A DNA stretch of 48,030 bases from NCBI RefSeq assembly GCF_018860755.1, contig NZ_JAHKPW010000076.1, forward strand, positions 1-48,030, in the 5' to 3' direction. The notes beneath the pieces were generated by a model. It was not told where the DNA came from. It saw only the letters and a program-made list of their open reading frames with translations, and ran no database searches. Made by a program: the position numbers and the translations under genes. This document shows, piece by piece, positions 16,499-25,442 of this stretch. This stretch comes from Colwellia sp. D2M02 (GTDB lineage Bacteria > Pseudomonadota > Gammaproteobacteria > Enterobacterales > Alteromonadaceae). Position 1 is the stretch's first letter. The number at the start of each line of letters is the position of its first letter.

Positions 16499-18934
16499 AT
16501 GCAGGCTTTACGCTCACTTTGTTATTTCTTATTAAAACTGCCGTTATTGGTCTTAGTTCGTTGCAAAATAGTAACGGATAGCCGACTACCTAACTGTGAA
16601 AAGAATCATCCCATTTTTTATATTATTCGCCACCAATCCGCGAGTGATTTATTAGCGCTACAAAACGCATGTAAAAAGCAAGGTTTACCTGATCCACTTG
16701 AACAAATTACTATTGAAAACGTTAAGTACACTCGCGTACTGTGTTTAGATAAACCAACACCAATATTCTCATGGCGAAAAGCAAGTAAAACCAAAGCGAT
16801 TGAGCAAGGTTTAGCGCTATTAACCTTGCACACCCAACGTGAAGATCTTGATGCACAATTAATTCCTGCCAATGTTATTTGGGGACGCGCGCCCACTAAA
16901 GAAAAAAACAATGCTAACGTGGGTACTTTACTAACCGACCAAGAATCTCCAAGTTGGTTAAGAAAATTCTTTATTGTATTGTTCTCAGGTCGCGATACCT
17001 TAGTACGTTTTAGTGAAGCACTATCGTTTAGAGATATTTCAGACAACCACGGCACTGATGAAGTAGCAGCGCATAAATTATTACGCGTGGCACGCTTTCA
17101 CTTCCATCGTCAAACGATTGCAGCCAAAGGGCCGCGATTAATGCATCGTCAGCAAATGTTTAATGCATTAATGGCTAATCCATCAATAAAACGTATGATT
17201 AGCGATGAAGCCAAAAGTAAAAAAATTAGCGAAGAAAAAGTAAAAAAACAAGCCCTTGCCATGATGGACGAAATTGCCGGTGACTACAGCGTTTCGTGGG
17301 TGCGCTTAGGTGAGCGCATTCTTCATTGGCTATGGGGTCGTTTATATAGCGACATTAAAGTTAACAACGCTCAGGTCTTGCGTAAACTAGCGCAAGATGG
17401 ACAAGAAATAATTTATGTGCCGTGTCATCGCAGCCATATGGATTATTTATTATTATCCTACGTCATTCTACAAGAAGGCTTAGTGATGCCACGTATTGCC
17501 GCTGGCATTAATTTAAACTTTTGGCCTGCAGGTAGCATTTTTAGAAAAGGCGGCGCGTTTTTTATTCGCCGTAGTTTTGGCGGCAACCGTTTGTACTCAA
17601 CTATTTTCCGTGAATATTTAAGCCTGTTATTTGAGCGTGGTTATTCTGTTAAATATTACACCGAAGGTGGTCGTAGCCGTACAGGTAAAGTGCTATCACC
17701 AAAAACGGGCATGTTAGCCATGACCATTCAAAGCTTACTACGTGGCATTGACCGCCCGCTGACTTTAGTACCGGTATATTTAGGTTACGAGCACGTTATG
17801 GAAGTAGGCACTTATCACAAAGAGCTAAACGGCAGTGAGAAAAAAGGCGAGTCGATTTCAGGTGTATTCAAAGCAATTAAAAGCTTACGTAACTACGGTA
17901 ACGGTTACGTAAATTTTGGCGAGCCAATCAATGTTAATGACTTTTTAAATAAAAAAGTTCCTGACTGGAAAGATGCCATCGACCCTATTGAGCCACAAAA
18001 ACCAAACTGGTTAACGCCAACGGTTAACACACTTGCCGACAACGTTATGGTTAATATTAATAAGAGTGTTGCTCTTAATGGTGTAGCAATTATTGCGCTT
18101 ATTTTACATGCCACTAAAAACAAGGCGTTATCAAAAGTTGAGCTAGAAAAGCAGATTGATTTCTTTTTGGCTATTCAAAAGCAAGCTCCTTTTAGTGAGC
18201 AAATAACCATTCCTCAAGAAAACGGTCAGCAACTTTTAGCTCACGTTATTTCACTCAATAAAGTCACAGTAACCGAGGACAGCTTCGGTACTATTATTTC
18301 ATTAGATGACATTGCTTGTTTGGAGATGCGTTACTATCGCAATAATATTCTTCATGCCTATATTTTACCGTCGGTTGTCTTTAGATTATTAGAGCGCCAC
18401 AATAAAATCGCGGAAACCGAGCTAATCAGTAAAGCGCAAAGCATTGTTTGTTTGCTTAAAGAAGAGCTGTTTTTATATCAAAATCACGAAACATTAACTA
18501 AACAAATTAAGCAAGTGCTGACTGTATTGCAAAACATGGATATTGCACAGGTTAGTAAAGCCGATTATTGGTCATTAACTGACAATACCGCTTTATTAGG
18601 CAATGTACGTTTAATGGGCGAGTGTATCGATGAAAGCTTACAGCGTTTAGCGATTATTGCTCTGCTAAGCTGTAGACTTGCTCCGCTAAGCAAACGCGAC
18701 TTAGAAGAAAAAGTGGTTGCTATAGCAAAACGTTTATCGGTATTAAACAATATCAATGCCCCTGAATTCATCGATAAAAAGGCGCAAGCCACTTTAATCG
18801 CTAGCATGCGTGAGCAAGGCTATATTACCTTAAATGACGATGGCCTGCTTATCACCACTAGTGAGATGGAAGAAGTTAAAAACACCATCATCAACTTAGT
18901 TGATATTGAAGTATTACAAAGTATTGCGCGTTAA
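16499..18934 (+). CDS. plsB: Glycerol-3-phosphate 1-O-acyltransferase
   Basis: An 811-residue inner-membrane acyltransferase that makes 1-acyl-glycerol-3-phosphate from glycerol-3-phosphate and acyl-ACP or acyl-CoA, the first step of phospholipid synthesis. The four acyltransferase motifs are intact: HRSHMD with catalytic H310 and D315, GAFFIRRSFGGNRLYS, YTEGGRSRTGK, and LVPVYLGYEHVMEVG. The N-terminus LLKLPLLVLVRCK and the DLPDPLE-like segment match Escherichia coli PlsB in position. A TTG five codons upstream is in frame. I chose the ATG at 16499 because GAAAG lies eight bases before it and it matches the family start. A hairpin terminator follows. Confidence 0.96.
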   Translation: MQALRSLCYFLLKLPLLVLVRCKIVTDSRLPNCEKNHPIFYIIRHQSASDLLALQNACKKQGLPDPLEQITIENVKYTRVLCLDKPTPIFSWRKASKTKAIEQGLALLTLHTQREDLDAQLIPANVIWGRAPTKEKNNANVGTLLTDQESPSWLRKFFIVLFSGRDTLVRFSEALSFRDISDNHGTDEVAAHKLLRVARFHFHRQTIAAKGPRLMHRQQMFNALMANPSIKRMISDEAKSKKISEEKVKKQALAMMDEIAGDYSVSWVRLGERILHWLWGRLYSDIKVNNAQVLRKLAQDGQEIIYVPCHRSHMDYLLLSYVILQEGLVMPRIAAGINLNFWPAGSIFRKGGAFFIRRSFGGNRLYSTIFREYLSLLFERGYSVKYYTEGGRSRTGKVLSPKTGMLAMTIQSLLRGIDRPLTLVPVYLGYEHVMEVGTYHKELNGSEKKGESISGVFKAIKSLRNYGNGYVNFGEPINVNDFLNKKVPDWKDAIDPIEPQKPNWLTPTVNTLADNVMVNINKSVALNGVAIIALILHATKNKALSKVELEKQIDFFLAIQKQAPFSEQITIPQENGQQLLAHVISLNKVTVTEDSFGTIISLDDIACLEMRYYRNNILHAYILPSVVFRLLERHNKIAETELISKAQSIVCLLKEELFLYQNHETLTKQIKQVLTVLQNMDIAQVSKADYWSLTDNTALLGNVRLMGECIDESLQRLAIIALLSCRLAPLSKRDLEEKVVAIAKRLSVLNNINAPEFIDKKAQATLIASMREQGYITLNDDGLLITTSEMEEVKNTIINLVDIEVLQSIAR

Positions 18935-18969
18935 TTTAACGTTAGTAAATAAGACAAAATAACCAATTT

Positions 18970-19030
18970 CAGTAGATAAGGGGAACCTAACTAGGTTTAG
19001 CTTGTCTACTGATTTACTTAATTTTTTCTT
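18970..19030 (+). terminator. Terminator after plsB
   Basis: CAGTAGATAAG pairs with CTTGTCTACTG, and a nested AACCTA/TAGGTT hairpin fills the loop. A T-rich stretch with TTTTTT follows at 19022-19027, about ten bases after the stem. The gap before the T run makes it a less perfect intrinsic terminator. Confidence 0.55.
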
Positions 19031-19039
19031 ATATTATAA

Positions 19040-19924
19040 GTGTTGGTTATTTTGTTAAATAAGGTGTTAAACGGACGTTATACTGCGGTTGTTATTTCTG
19101 CGATTTTACACCTAATTATTTTAGCTGCGCTGATCTATTTCAGTCATACTGAAAAAACCTTCCCCGCGATAAAAGCAACCAAACCTGCCATCAAAAGCTA
19201 TATTTATCGTCCGAGTAAAGCAAAGCCAATACCTGAAAAAATCGCGCCTGAGATAAATAAAGCTCAAGTAACTGACATAACTGATACAACTAAAATTGAA
19301 ACTAAAACTGAAAAAAAGTCAGAGTCGATCGCCAGCACAAATACAAGCATAAAAAAAGCAACAGCTACCAAGCCTAAAATAGCGCCCGAAGTGTTACAGC
19401 AATTGTTAGCAGAAGCACCACCTCAAGAACAACAACTAACAGAGCCAGTACCAGAGAAAGTACCGGATAAAGTACTGGAGCAAGCACAGCGACAAAATCC
19501 AGCACCAGAACTACCACCAAGACCTGCTTTACCCGAGACAACAGGCCCCAATAAACCACGTTTATCGGCAACCGAGCAGCTCACACGCTTAAGAAGCGCT
19601 ATTAATAGCAAGGCGGCAAATCAGCTATATAAAGAGCATACGCAAGCACGCTCTGCCTCTGCAATGGACGGCGAACAAATACCAGTCCCCCATTCAGTGA
19701 AACAGTTAACTCGTGATGAAAAGTATCAGCAAAGTACCATGCGTACTGGTCACCATGCTATTACTAAAAATGATAATGGTACGTGTACTATTCACCGCGA
19801 ACAAATGCTTGGTAGCTCAGTAGAAGCAACAACCTCTCATTTTTCCTGCGGCGAGAGTAAGTTTGATAAGAACTTTCGCGAGCACATGAAAAAAGTAAAC
19901 GCTAAAATAAAACCGATCAGATAG
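19040..19924 (+). CDS. TonB-like proline-rich single-span membrane protein
   Basis: A 294-residue protein with a short cytoplasmic N-terminus and one membrane helix (about 16-36, VVISAILHLIILAALIYF). A long periplasmic Pro/Lys/Glu-rich rod follows (about 45-175, many PEK, APE and PPR units). A compact C-terminal part (about 180-294) has a cysteine pair in NGTCTIHREQ and HFSCGESKF. The layout resembles TonB, but I do not recognise a TonB receptor-binding domain, and no exbB or exbD is nearby. The start codon is uncertain: GTG at 19040, TTG at 19052 and GTG at 19064 are possible, none with a good ribosome site. A strong terminator follows. The function is unknown; a cell-envelope role is inferred. 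Confidence 0.65.
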   Translation: MLVILLNKVLNGRYTAVVISAILHLIILAALIYFSHTEKTFPAIKATKPAIKSYIYRPSKAKPIPEKIAPEINKAQVTDITDTTKIETKTEKKSESIASTNTSIKKATATKPKIAPEVLQQLLAEAPPQEQQLTEPVPEKVPDKVLEQAQRQNPAPELPPRPALPETTGPNKPRLSATEQLTRLRSAINSKAANQLYKEHTQARSASAMDGEQIPVPHSVKQLTRDEKYQQSTMRTGHHAITKNDNGTCTIHREQMLGSSVEATTSHFSCGESKFDKNFREHMKKVNAKIKPIR

Positions 19925-19973
19925 GTTACATTCAGATGAGGTATGTTCTGTTAGGACTTTGGCAGATCAAACT

Positions 19974-20008
19974 AAGCGACTCACTAACACTTTAGTGAGT
20001 CGCTTTTT
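19974..20008 (+). terminator. Terminator between the TonB-like gene and dctM
   Basis: A perfect 14-base stem, AAGCGACTCACTAA pairing with TTAGTGAGTCGCTT around a CACT loop, followed by TTTCTT. It ends the rightward transcript. The same hairpin may act weakly on the leftward dctM transcript, which stops two bases away at 20010. Confidence 0.88.
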
Positions 20009-20009
20009 C

Positions 20010-21290
20010 TTACGAGAATATCAGCTGCTCTGGGAACAAGATAACTAAAAGTAATACGGCTATTTGCATTAAAATAAACGGAATAACCCCTTTATAAATC
20101 GTCGTAGTGCGTAGTGATTTCGGCGCGACGCCTTTTAAGTAGAATAGACTAAAGCCAAACGGTGGCGTCAGAAACGATGTCTGTAAATTCATAGAAATCA
20201 AAATAGCAAACCACACCAAATTAATATCAAGCGCTATCGCAACGGGTAATAATATTGGCACGACGAGAAAGGCAATCTCAATAAAGTCGATAAAGAAGCC
20301 TAAAATCAAAATAGCTAGCATCGCTAAAATAATAAAGGTCCATTTACCGCCAGGTAATTCCATAAAGAAGTCTTCTACAATGTACTCACTACCAGAATAG
20401 CTAAACACCATAGAAAAAGCAGTGGCACCAATTAATACCGCAAATACCATTGAAGTCACTTTAACGGTTTCTTTTGACACTTCGTGCATTTTTCCAAAAG
20501 AAAAACTGCCGTAGAAAATAGACAAAACTACCGCGCCTACCGCGCCTATTGCCGATGATTCGGTTGGCGTGGCAATACCACTAAAAATAGAGCCTAGCAC
20601 CGCTAAAATAAGAATTAATGGCGGCACAATATCCTTAAGTGCTTGCACTAATAATTCACGCTTGTTTTCGGTCACGGTAATCGGCGGCACAAATTCAGGT
20701 TTTATTTTGCCCAAAATTAAAATGTACACCACATAAGCGACAACAAGCATCATGCCTGGGATAATCGCGGCGCGGAATAGGTCACCAACAGGTACGCCCA
20801 TAACATCGCCTAAAATAATTAAAATAATAGACGGCGGAATAATTTGCCCTAACGTACCAGAGGCGCATATCACCCCTGTTGCCGTAGGTTGGTGATAATT
20901 ATTTTTAAGCATCACCGGTAATGAAATTACTCCCATTGCCACTACACTAGCACCAACAACACCGGTAGACGCTGCCAGTAAAGCGCCAACAACAATTGTT
21001 GAAATAGCAACACCGCCAGCAATGCTGCCAAAGAGTTTGGCCGCTGACTCTAATAAACGCTCAGCTAAACCCGTTTTTTGCAGCACAATCCCCATAAATA
21101 TAAACATAGGCACTGCCATTAAAATGGTGTTTTCCATAATACTCATAATGCGGTACGGCATAAAAGCAAATAAATCGGCACCTAAAACAAACACGCCAAC
21201 AATTAAAGAAACACCGGCAAAGGTAAAGGCAACTGAGTAGCCTAAAAATAAACAAACCAGAGCAATAGCAAAAAGTACAATACCTGTCAT
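20010..21290 (-). CDS. dctM: TRAP transporter large permease subunit
   Basis: A 426-residue inner-membrane subunit of a TRAP transporter with about 12 helices, the sodium-coupled translocation channel. DctM family segments include FMGIVLQKTGLAERLLESAA, STGVVGASVVAMGVISLP, ASGTLGQIIPPSIILIILG and GIATPTESSAIGAVGA. The last two are the two halves carrying the ion-binding loops. It starts two bases after the dctQ stop, so translation is coupled. It belongs to the dctP-dctQ-dctM operon, facing the sensor kinase and regulator genes at 23212-25323. Confidence 0.95.
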   Translation of the reverse strand: MTGIVLFAIALVCLFLGYSVAFTFAGVSLIVGVFVLGADLFAFMPYRIMSIMENTILMAVPMFIFMGIVLQKTGLAERLLESAAKLFGSIAGGVAISTIVVGALLAASTGVVGASVVAMGVISLPVMLKNNYHQPTATGVICASGTLGQIIPPSIILIILGDVMGVPVGDLFRAAIIPGMMLVVAYVVYILILGKIKPEFVPPITVTENKRELLVQALKDIVPPLILILAVLGSIFSGIATPTESSAIGAVGAVVLSIFYGSFSFGKMHEVSKETVKVTSMVFAVLIGATAFSMVFSYSGSEYIVEDFFMELPGGKWTFIILAMLAILILGFFIDFIEIAFLVVPILLPVAIALDINLVWFAILISMNLQTSFLTPPFGFSLFYLKGVAPKSLRTTTIYKGVIPFILMQIAVLLLVILFPEQLIFS

Positions 21291-21292
21291 GA

Positions 21293-21811
21293 TTACTGCT
21301 CCTCAGTTAGTTTTTTAGCGGCTATCAGTACTTGTATTTGACTTAGTACCACATGAAAAATAGCGAGCATTAAAAATACCGATGAAAGAGGAATAACACT
21401 ACGTACTATCCAGCGATGCGGTAAACCACCGGGGTCACCACTGCCCTCACCCATTTCATAGGCATCGAAAGTGTAATCCCAGCTGTAATAAAGAATTAAT
21501 AAAGTAATAGGTAAAGCGAGAAATAACGAACCAAAAATATTAATAAACGCTTTGTTGCGCGCTTGCATATTATCGTAAAAAATATCGACTCTAACATGAG
21601 CATCTTCTTTTAAGGTATAGGCAATACCAAACATAAACATCGCAGCAAACAAGTGCCACTCGAGCTCTTGCATGGCAATACTGACATCATTGAAAAAGTA
21701 GCGCATTACCACATCATAGAAAACATTAAGAATCATCAACACCATTAACAAACTACAAAAGTTTCCTAAGGCATCAAGAATTTTCCCGACTATTTTTAAC
21801 ATTGTATTCAT
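21293..21811 (-). CDS. dctQ: TRAP transporter small permease subunit
   Basis: A 172-residue four-helix membrane protein, the partner of DctM. The DctQ signature is present: VMRYFFNDVSIAMQELEWHL near residue 35, followed by AYTLKEDAHVRVDIFYDNM, which interacts with the large subunit and the membrane surface. Length and helix pattern are normal. It lies between a bidirectional terminator hairpin and dctM, so its expression is probably lower than that of dctP. A second ATG three codons in is an alternative start. Confidence 0.93.
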   Translation of the reverse strand: MNTMLKIVGKILDALGNFCSLLMVLMILNVFYDVVMRYFFNDVSIAMQELEWHLFAAMFMFGIAYTLKEDAHVRVDIFYDNMQARNKAFINIFGSLFLALPITLLILYYSWDYTFDAYEMGEGSGDPGGLPHRWIVRSVIPLSSVFLMLAIFHVVLSQIQVLIAAKKLTEEQ

Positions 21812-21838
21812 TTTATTCTCAGTACAAATAAGCTTAAT

Positions 21839-21877
21839 AAAAAGCTGTTAGTGTATGAATTAACTAACAGCTTTTTT
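21839..21877. terminator. Bidirectional hairpin between dctP and dctQ
   Basis: GCTGTTAGT (21844-21852) pairs with ACTAACAGC (21863-21871). The stem is flanked by an A run on one side and six T on the other, giving a good intrinsic terminator in both directions. It lies inside the dctPQM operon and probably causes partial termination after dctP, raising the ratio of binding protein to permease. Confidence 0.82.
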
Positions 21878-21897
21878 AAGTTTAATAGCAATTAACG

Positions 21898-22989
21898 CTA
21901 TTTATTTTCGTCAAAATTATCAAGGTAGGCACGATCAGACAAGTTAGTCCATGCACGAACTTGACCTTTATAATCGTTTAATGATTTTAAGATTTCTGCA
22001 GTCATTGAATCTTTAGCAGCAAATTCAGTTAATAACTCATCGTTTGCTTTAACAATGCTATTCATAACTTCTTTCGGGAATGAACGCATTTGTACATTAG
22101 GGTAGTCTTTTTTCAAAGACGCTAAGTTTTCACCACTGGCATGCATTGATTGCACATACATGTCATAAGCCGCAGTTTTCATAGCTACGGTTAAAATAGC
22201 TTGTAAGTCTTTTGGTAACTCATTGTATGCTTTTTCGTTAACCATAAATTGCAGCTCAGTTGCTGGCTCATGCCAACCTGTGTAGTAGTATGGCGCAATT
22301 TTATGGAAGCCCATACGTAAATCTAACGAAGGTCCAACCCACTCTAAAGCATCAATAGTATTGCGCTCTAAAGCTGTATATAACTCGCCTGAAGGAATGT
22401 TCGTTGGCTTAGCACCAAGCTTAGCCAATACTTCGCCAGCAAAACCTGGGATACGCATTTTTAAGCCTTTGAAGTCTTCTACGCTATTGATTTCTTTTTT
22501 AAACCATCCGCCCATTTGGTTACCTGTATTACCACCTGGGAACGATAAAATACCGTATTGATCGTAAACTTTTTTCATTAACTCCATGCCACCGCCATGG
22601 TAAAACCACGCATATTGCTCAGGTGCGGTCATACCAAAAGGTACTGTGGTGAAAAACATGGTATTGAAGTTTTTACCTTTCCAATAATAAGAAGCTGAAT
22701 GGCCCATTTGGTATTGACCACTTTTCACAAAATCAAAAATGCCCAGTGGCGACTTATGTTTGTTTGATGAATCAATACGAATATCTAAACGGCCATTTGA
22801 CATTTCTTTGGCCATTTTAGCCATATTCTTCGAAGCTTCACCGAAAATAGGAAAATTTGGCCCCCAAGTTTCTGCTAACTTCCAACGGTATTTCTTACCA
22901 TCATCAGCTAACGCCACTGACGTTAAACCCAGCGATGATAAGCCAAGCGACACAACCAGCGCGGCTTTTACAAAAATTGATTTTTTCAT
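21898..22989 (-). CDS. dctP: TRAP transporter substrate-binding protein, TakP-like
   Basis: A 363-residue periplasmic DctP-family protein. A signal peptide covers about 1-28, ending SVALA-DDG. The mature start is KYRWKLAETWGPNFPIF. The family arginine that binds the carboxylate lies in LKMRIPGFAGEVLAKLGA, followed by NIPSGELYTALERNTIDALE. The YYYTGWHEPATELQFMVN segment and E-W-V-G-P resemble the 2-oxoacid/lactate-binding branch (TakP-like) more than C4-dicarboxylate DctP. Substrate is therefore inferred as a 2-oxoacid or other monocarboxylate. AAGGAAGG, a strong ribosome site, precedes the ATG. Divergent transcription from the Cache sensor kinase suggests control by that two-component system. 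Confidence 0.92.
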   Translation of the reverse strand: MKKSIFVKAALVVSLGLSSLGLTSVALADDGKKYRWKLAETWGPNFPIFGEASKNMAKMAKEMSNGRLDIRIDSSNKHKSPLGIFDFVKSGQYQMGHSASYYWKGKNFNTMFFTTVPFGMTAPEQYAWFYHGGGMELMKKVYDQYGILSFPGGNTGNQMGGWFKKEINSVEDFKGLKMRIPGFAGEVLAKLGAKPTNIPSGELYTALERNTIDALEWVGPSLDLRMGFHKIAPYYYTGWHEPATELQFMVNEKAYNELPKDLQAILTVAMKTAAYDMYVQSMHASGENLASLKKDYPNVQMRSFPKEVMNSIVKANDELLTEFAAKDSMTAEILKSLNDYKGQVRAWTNLSDRAYLDNFDENK

Positions 22990-23211
22990 ACCTTCCTTCC
23001 TGTCATTGTAATATTGAATTGTTATTGTCGTTATTTTTATAATTTTTTAGTGCTTAACTATAGTAAGTAATCTGACTAAAAATACTATTAGTAATAACAC
23101 CTACGACCAAAGTCTTAGCCGCTAAGTACCGATAAGCTAAAGTAATACTAGTGCTTTTATTGAAAGTTTGTAATTATTTACCGCTGTATTAATAACTGTT
23201 GGAAAATGATT

Positions 23212-24639
23212 ATGCTTTTACCACTACGCTTATTTTATATTGCGGTGTTACAAGTTATATTGACCTCCATTGTTATTTACTTTTTTGTTACCAGTGAGTA
23301 CCGCACGCTTTCCAATCAAAACCTCAAAACCCTTGAAAACTTCCTTATTCAACAAAAACAGCAAGAGCTTAAAAACTACACCGCCTTAGTGAGTTCGGCT
23401 ATTCACCATATGCACCCAATAGCCGATGCAACCAATGAGCAAAAAAAAGCCGATGTTAAAAAGCTTATTGATAAGTTGTTATACAACGGTGATGACGGTT
23501 ATTTTTTTGCTTATGATCAACACGGGGTTAATATTGCTCATCCTAAGGAGCCGCACCGCATCGGTGAAAACTGGTGGCATATAGAAAGCGAACAAGGCGA
23601 CAAAATAATTCAACAACTCATCAGTAACGCCAAAGCGGGCGGTGACTTTCTACATTACCCCTGGATGAGACCATCAAGCCAAACCGTTGCCGACAAAATG
23701 AGTTATTCAACCTATTTAGACTCATGGCAATGGATGTTAGGCACAGGTATTTATCTTGATGATATGAACCAACAGCTCGCCACCTTGCAGCAAAAAATTG
23801 ATTTACACATTAATAAAACAAAACAAATTATTTTGTTAGTGGCTTTAAGTGCCATTTTCATTATTTTCATCTTTGGCCTAGGCATCAATCTTAGCCATAA
23901 GAAAAAAGCCGATAAAAAAATTACCGAGCTTGGTCAAAAAATTATTAATTTACGCGAAGAGCAACATCGCCATGTTTCGCGTGAGCTTCATGACGGTATT
24001 GTGCAAATTTTGGTTTCCATAAAATATTCAATAGAAGCCACTGGCATATTCTTAAGCCAACAGCAGCAGAGTAAGCCCAAACCTTTACAAGATGCTGAAA
24101 AAAACCTTGCTGTTGCCATTCAAGAAGTACGGCGCATTTCTCACCATTTACACCCGAGGATTTTAGACGAGCTTGGCTTATCTGCCGCCATCATGTCATT
24201 AGGAAAAGAGTTCTCAAAACAAACTGGCATTAATGTTGAAATAACTAAGCCTAAACTCAGTAAACTATTACCAGACGATATTAATACCAGTCTATATCGT
24301 GTGGTGCAGGAGTCGCTGATCAATATCGAAAAACACGCAAACGCCACTAAAGTCACTATCGACTTATCAATAGAAAATAAATGGTTAACGTTAGTTATTG
24401 CCGATAACGGACAAGGGTTTAATACTAGTACTCCCCAACAGGCTTTTGGTATTGGTTTACGCAACCTAACCGAACGTATTGAATACCACTGTGGCCAACT
24501 CACCATTAGTTCATCCAAGTTAGGGACTATTATTACAGCCAATATTCCAACACACGTTTTTGCTTTTTATTTTAATGCCAATAGACAATCATCTAACAAA
24601 CCTGAGCCGCCCATAACTAAAAATAACACGCATGAATAG
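23212..24639 (+). CDS. Cache-domain sensor histidine kinase, NarX/UhpB class
   Basis: A 475-residue membrane kinase. Membrane helices lie at about 8-28 and 205-225. Between them is a single Cache-type periplasmic sensor with GYFFAYDQHGVNIAHPKEP and the closing SWQWMLGTGIYLDD, a form common in sensors of small carboxylates. The cytoplasmic part has HisKA_3 with H260 in VSRELHDGIVQILVSIKYS and an HATPase with QESLINIEKHANATKV and DNGQGF. An ATG two codons upstream (23206) is in frame. I prefer 23212 because GGA then lies at eight-base spacing. It pairs with the LuxR-type regulator 12 bases downstream. Position opposite dctPQM suggests it senses the TRAP substrate. Confidence 0.92.
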   Translation: MLLPLRLFYIAVLQVILTSIVIYFFVTSEYRTLSNQNLKTLENFLIQQKQQELKNYTALVSSAIHHMHPIADATNEQKKADVKKLIDKLLYNGDDGYFFAYDQHGVNIAHPKEPHRIGENWWHIESEQGDKIIQQLISNAKAGGDFLHYPWMRPSSQTVADKMSYSTYLDSWQWMLGTGIYLDDMNQQLATLQQKIDLHINKTKQIILLVALSAIFIIFIFGLGINLSHKKKADKKITELGQKIINLREEQHRHVSRELHDGIVQILVSIKYSIEATGIFLSQQQQSKPKPLQDAEKNLAVAIQEVRRISHHLHPRILDELGLSAAIMSLGKEFSKQTGINVEITKPKLSKLLPDDINTSLYRVVQESLINIEKHANATKVTIDLSIENKWLTLVIADNGQGFNTSTPQQAFGIGLRNLTERIEYHCGQLTISSSKLGTIITANIPTHVFAFYFNANRQSSNKPEPPITKNNTHE

Positions 24640-24651
24640 GAGCCTAACAAG

Positions 24652-25323
24652 ATGGAAAACTCTGAACTGAGCACTAATAACACCGCCAGTGAGTACATAA
24701 CCTCGGTATTATTAGTTGATGATCACCCAATGGTGCAAGATGGCTTAACTGCTTGTCTGTCTTATTATCATGACATTAATATTATTGGGTCAACTCAAGA
24801 CGGTAAAGATGCGTTAACACAAGCTTTAACACTAAAACCTGATGTTATTTTAATGGACATTAGCATGCCCGACATGAACGGTATTGATGCCACCGAAATT
24901 ATTACCGAGCAACTCAAAAATACACGCGTACTTATTTTTAGTATGCATGACAGCATAGAGTTTGTGAGTAGCGCCATGCAAGCAGGTGCGTCGGGTTATA
25001 TTCTAAAAGACACTGGCTCTGCAGAAGTATACGCTGCGATAAAAGCGGTAGCCTCAGGGGAAAAATATTTCAGCCCCTCAATTGCTCAAGCCTTAATAGA
25101 TAGTCCACTCGGTGATGAAAAAGAAAAGCTTACTACGCGAGAGCAAGTTATTTTAGCCTATACAGCGCAAGGGTACGCCTGTAAAACCATTGCAAAAATG
25201 CTCAATATTAGCTTTCGCACCGTTGAAGCTCACCGACGCAATATTAAGGCAAAACTCAATGTAGATAGCTTAGCAGAGCTAATTCGCTATGCGGTAAATC
25301 ATGGACTGGTTGATAGTGAGTAG
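24652..25323 (+). CDS. NarL/FixJ-family response regulator
   Basis: A 223-residue two-domain regulator. The receiver (about 17-135) has the acidic pair in VDDHPMVQDG, the phospho-acceptor D69 in VILMDISMPDMNG and the conserved lysine in GYILKDTGS. The C-terminal LuxR-type helix-turn-helix (about 160-220) reads LTTREQVILAYTAQGYACK then ISFRTVEAHRRNIKAKL. AGGAG overlapping the kinase stop codon supplies its ribosome site, so the two are cotranslated. The likely target is the divergent dctPQM promoter region at 22990-23205, by analogy with other TRAP-linked systems; the FIST and GGDEF-EAL genes downstream are further candidates. Confidence 0.93.
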   Translation: MENSELSTNNTASEYITSVLLVDDHPMVQDGLTACLSYYHDINIIGSTQDGKDALTQALTLKPDVILMDISMPDMNGIDATEIITEQLKNTRVLIFSMHDSIEFVSSAMQAGASGYILKDTGSAEVYAAIKAVASGEKYFSPSIAQALIDSPLGDEKEKLTTREQVILAYTAQGYACKTIAKMLNISFRTVEAHRRNIKAKLNVDSLAELIRYAVNHGLVDSE

Positions 25324-25442
25324 TTTTTATAACTAATTGGCATATAAGAAAAAACTGGTTTTATTTACATTTATTAGGCATTATCAATATTGCATATTTA
25401 TTACACCGTTTAGGCTTGTAAATAACAAGGAGGGTTAACAAC

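Noticed and set aside
21898-22989. Calling the TRAP system a C4-dicarboxylate transporter
   Set aside because: The binding protein's W-G-P-N-F, G-W-H-E-P and E-W-V-G-P segments point to the 2-oxoacid/monocarboxylate branch, so dct symbols are used for subunit type only.
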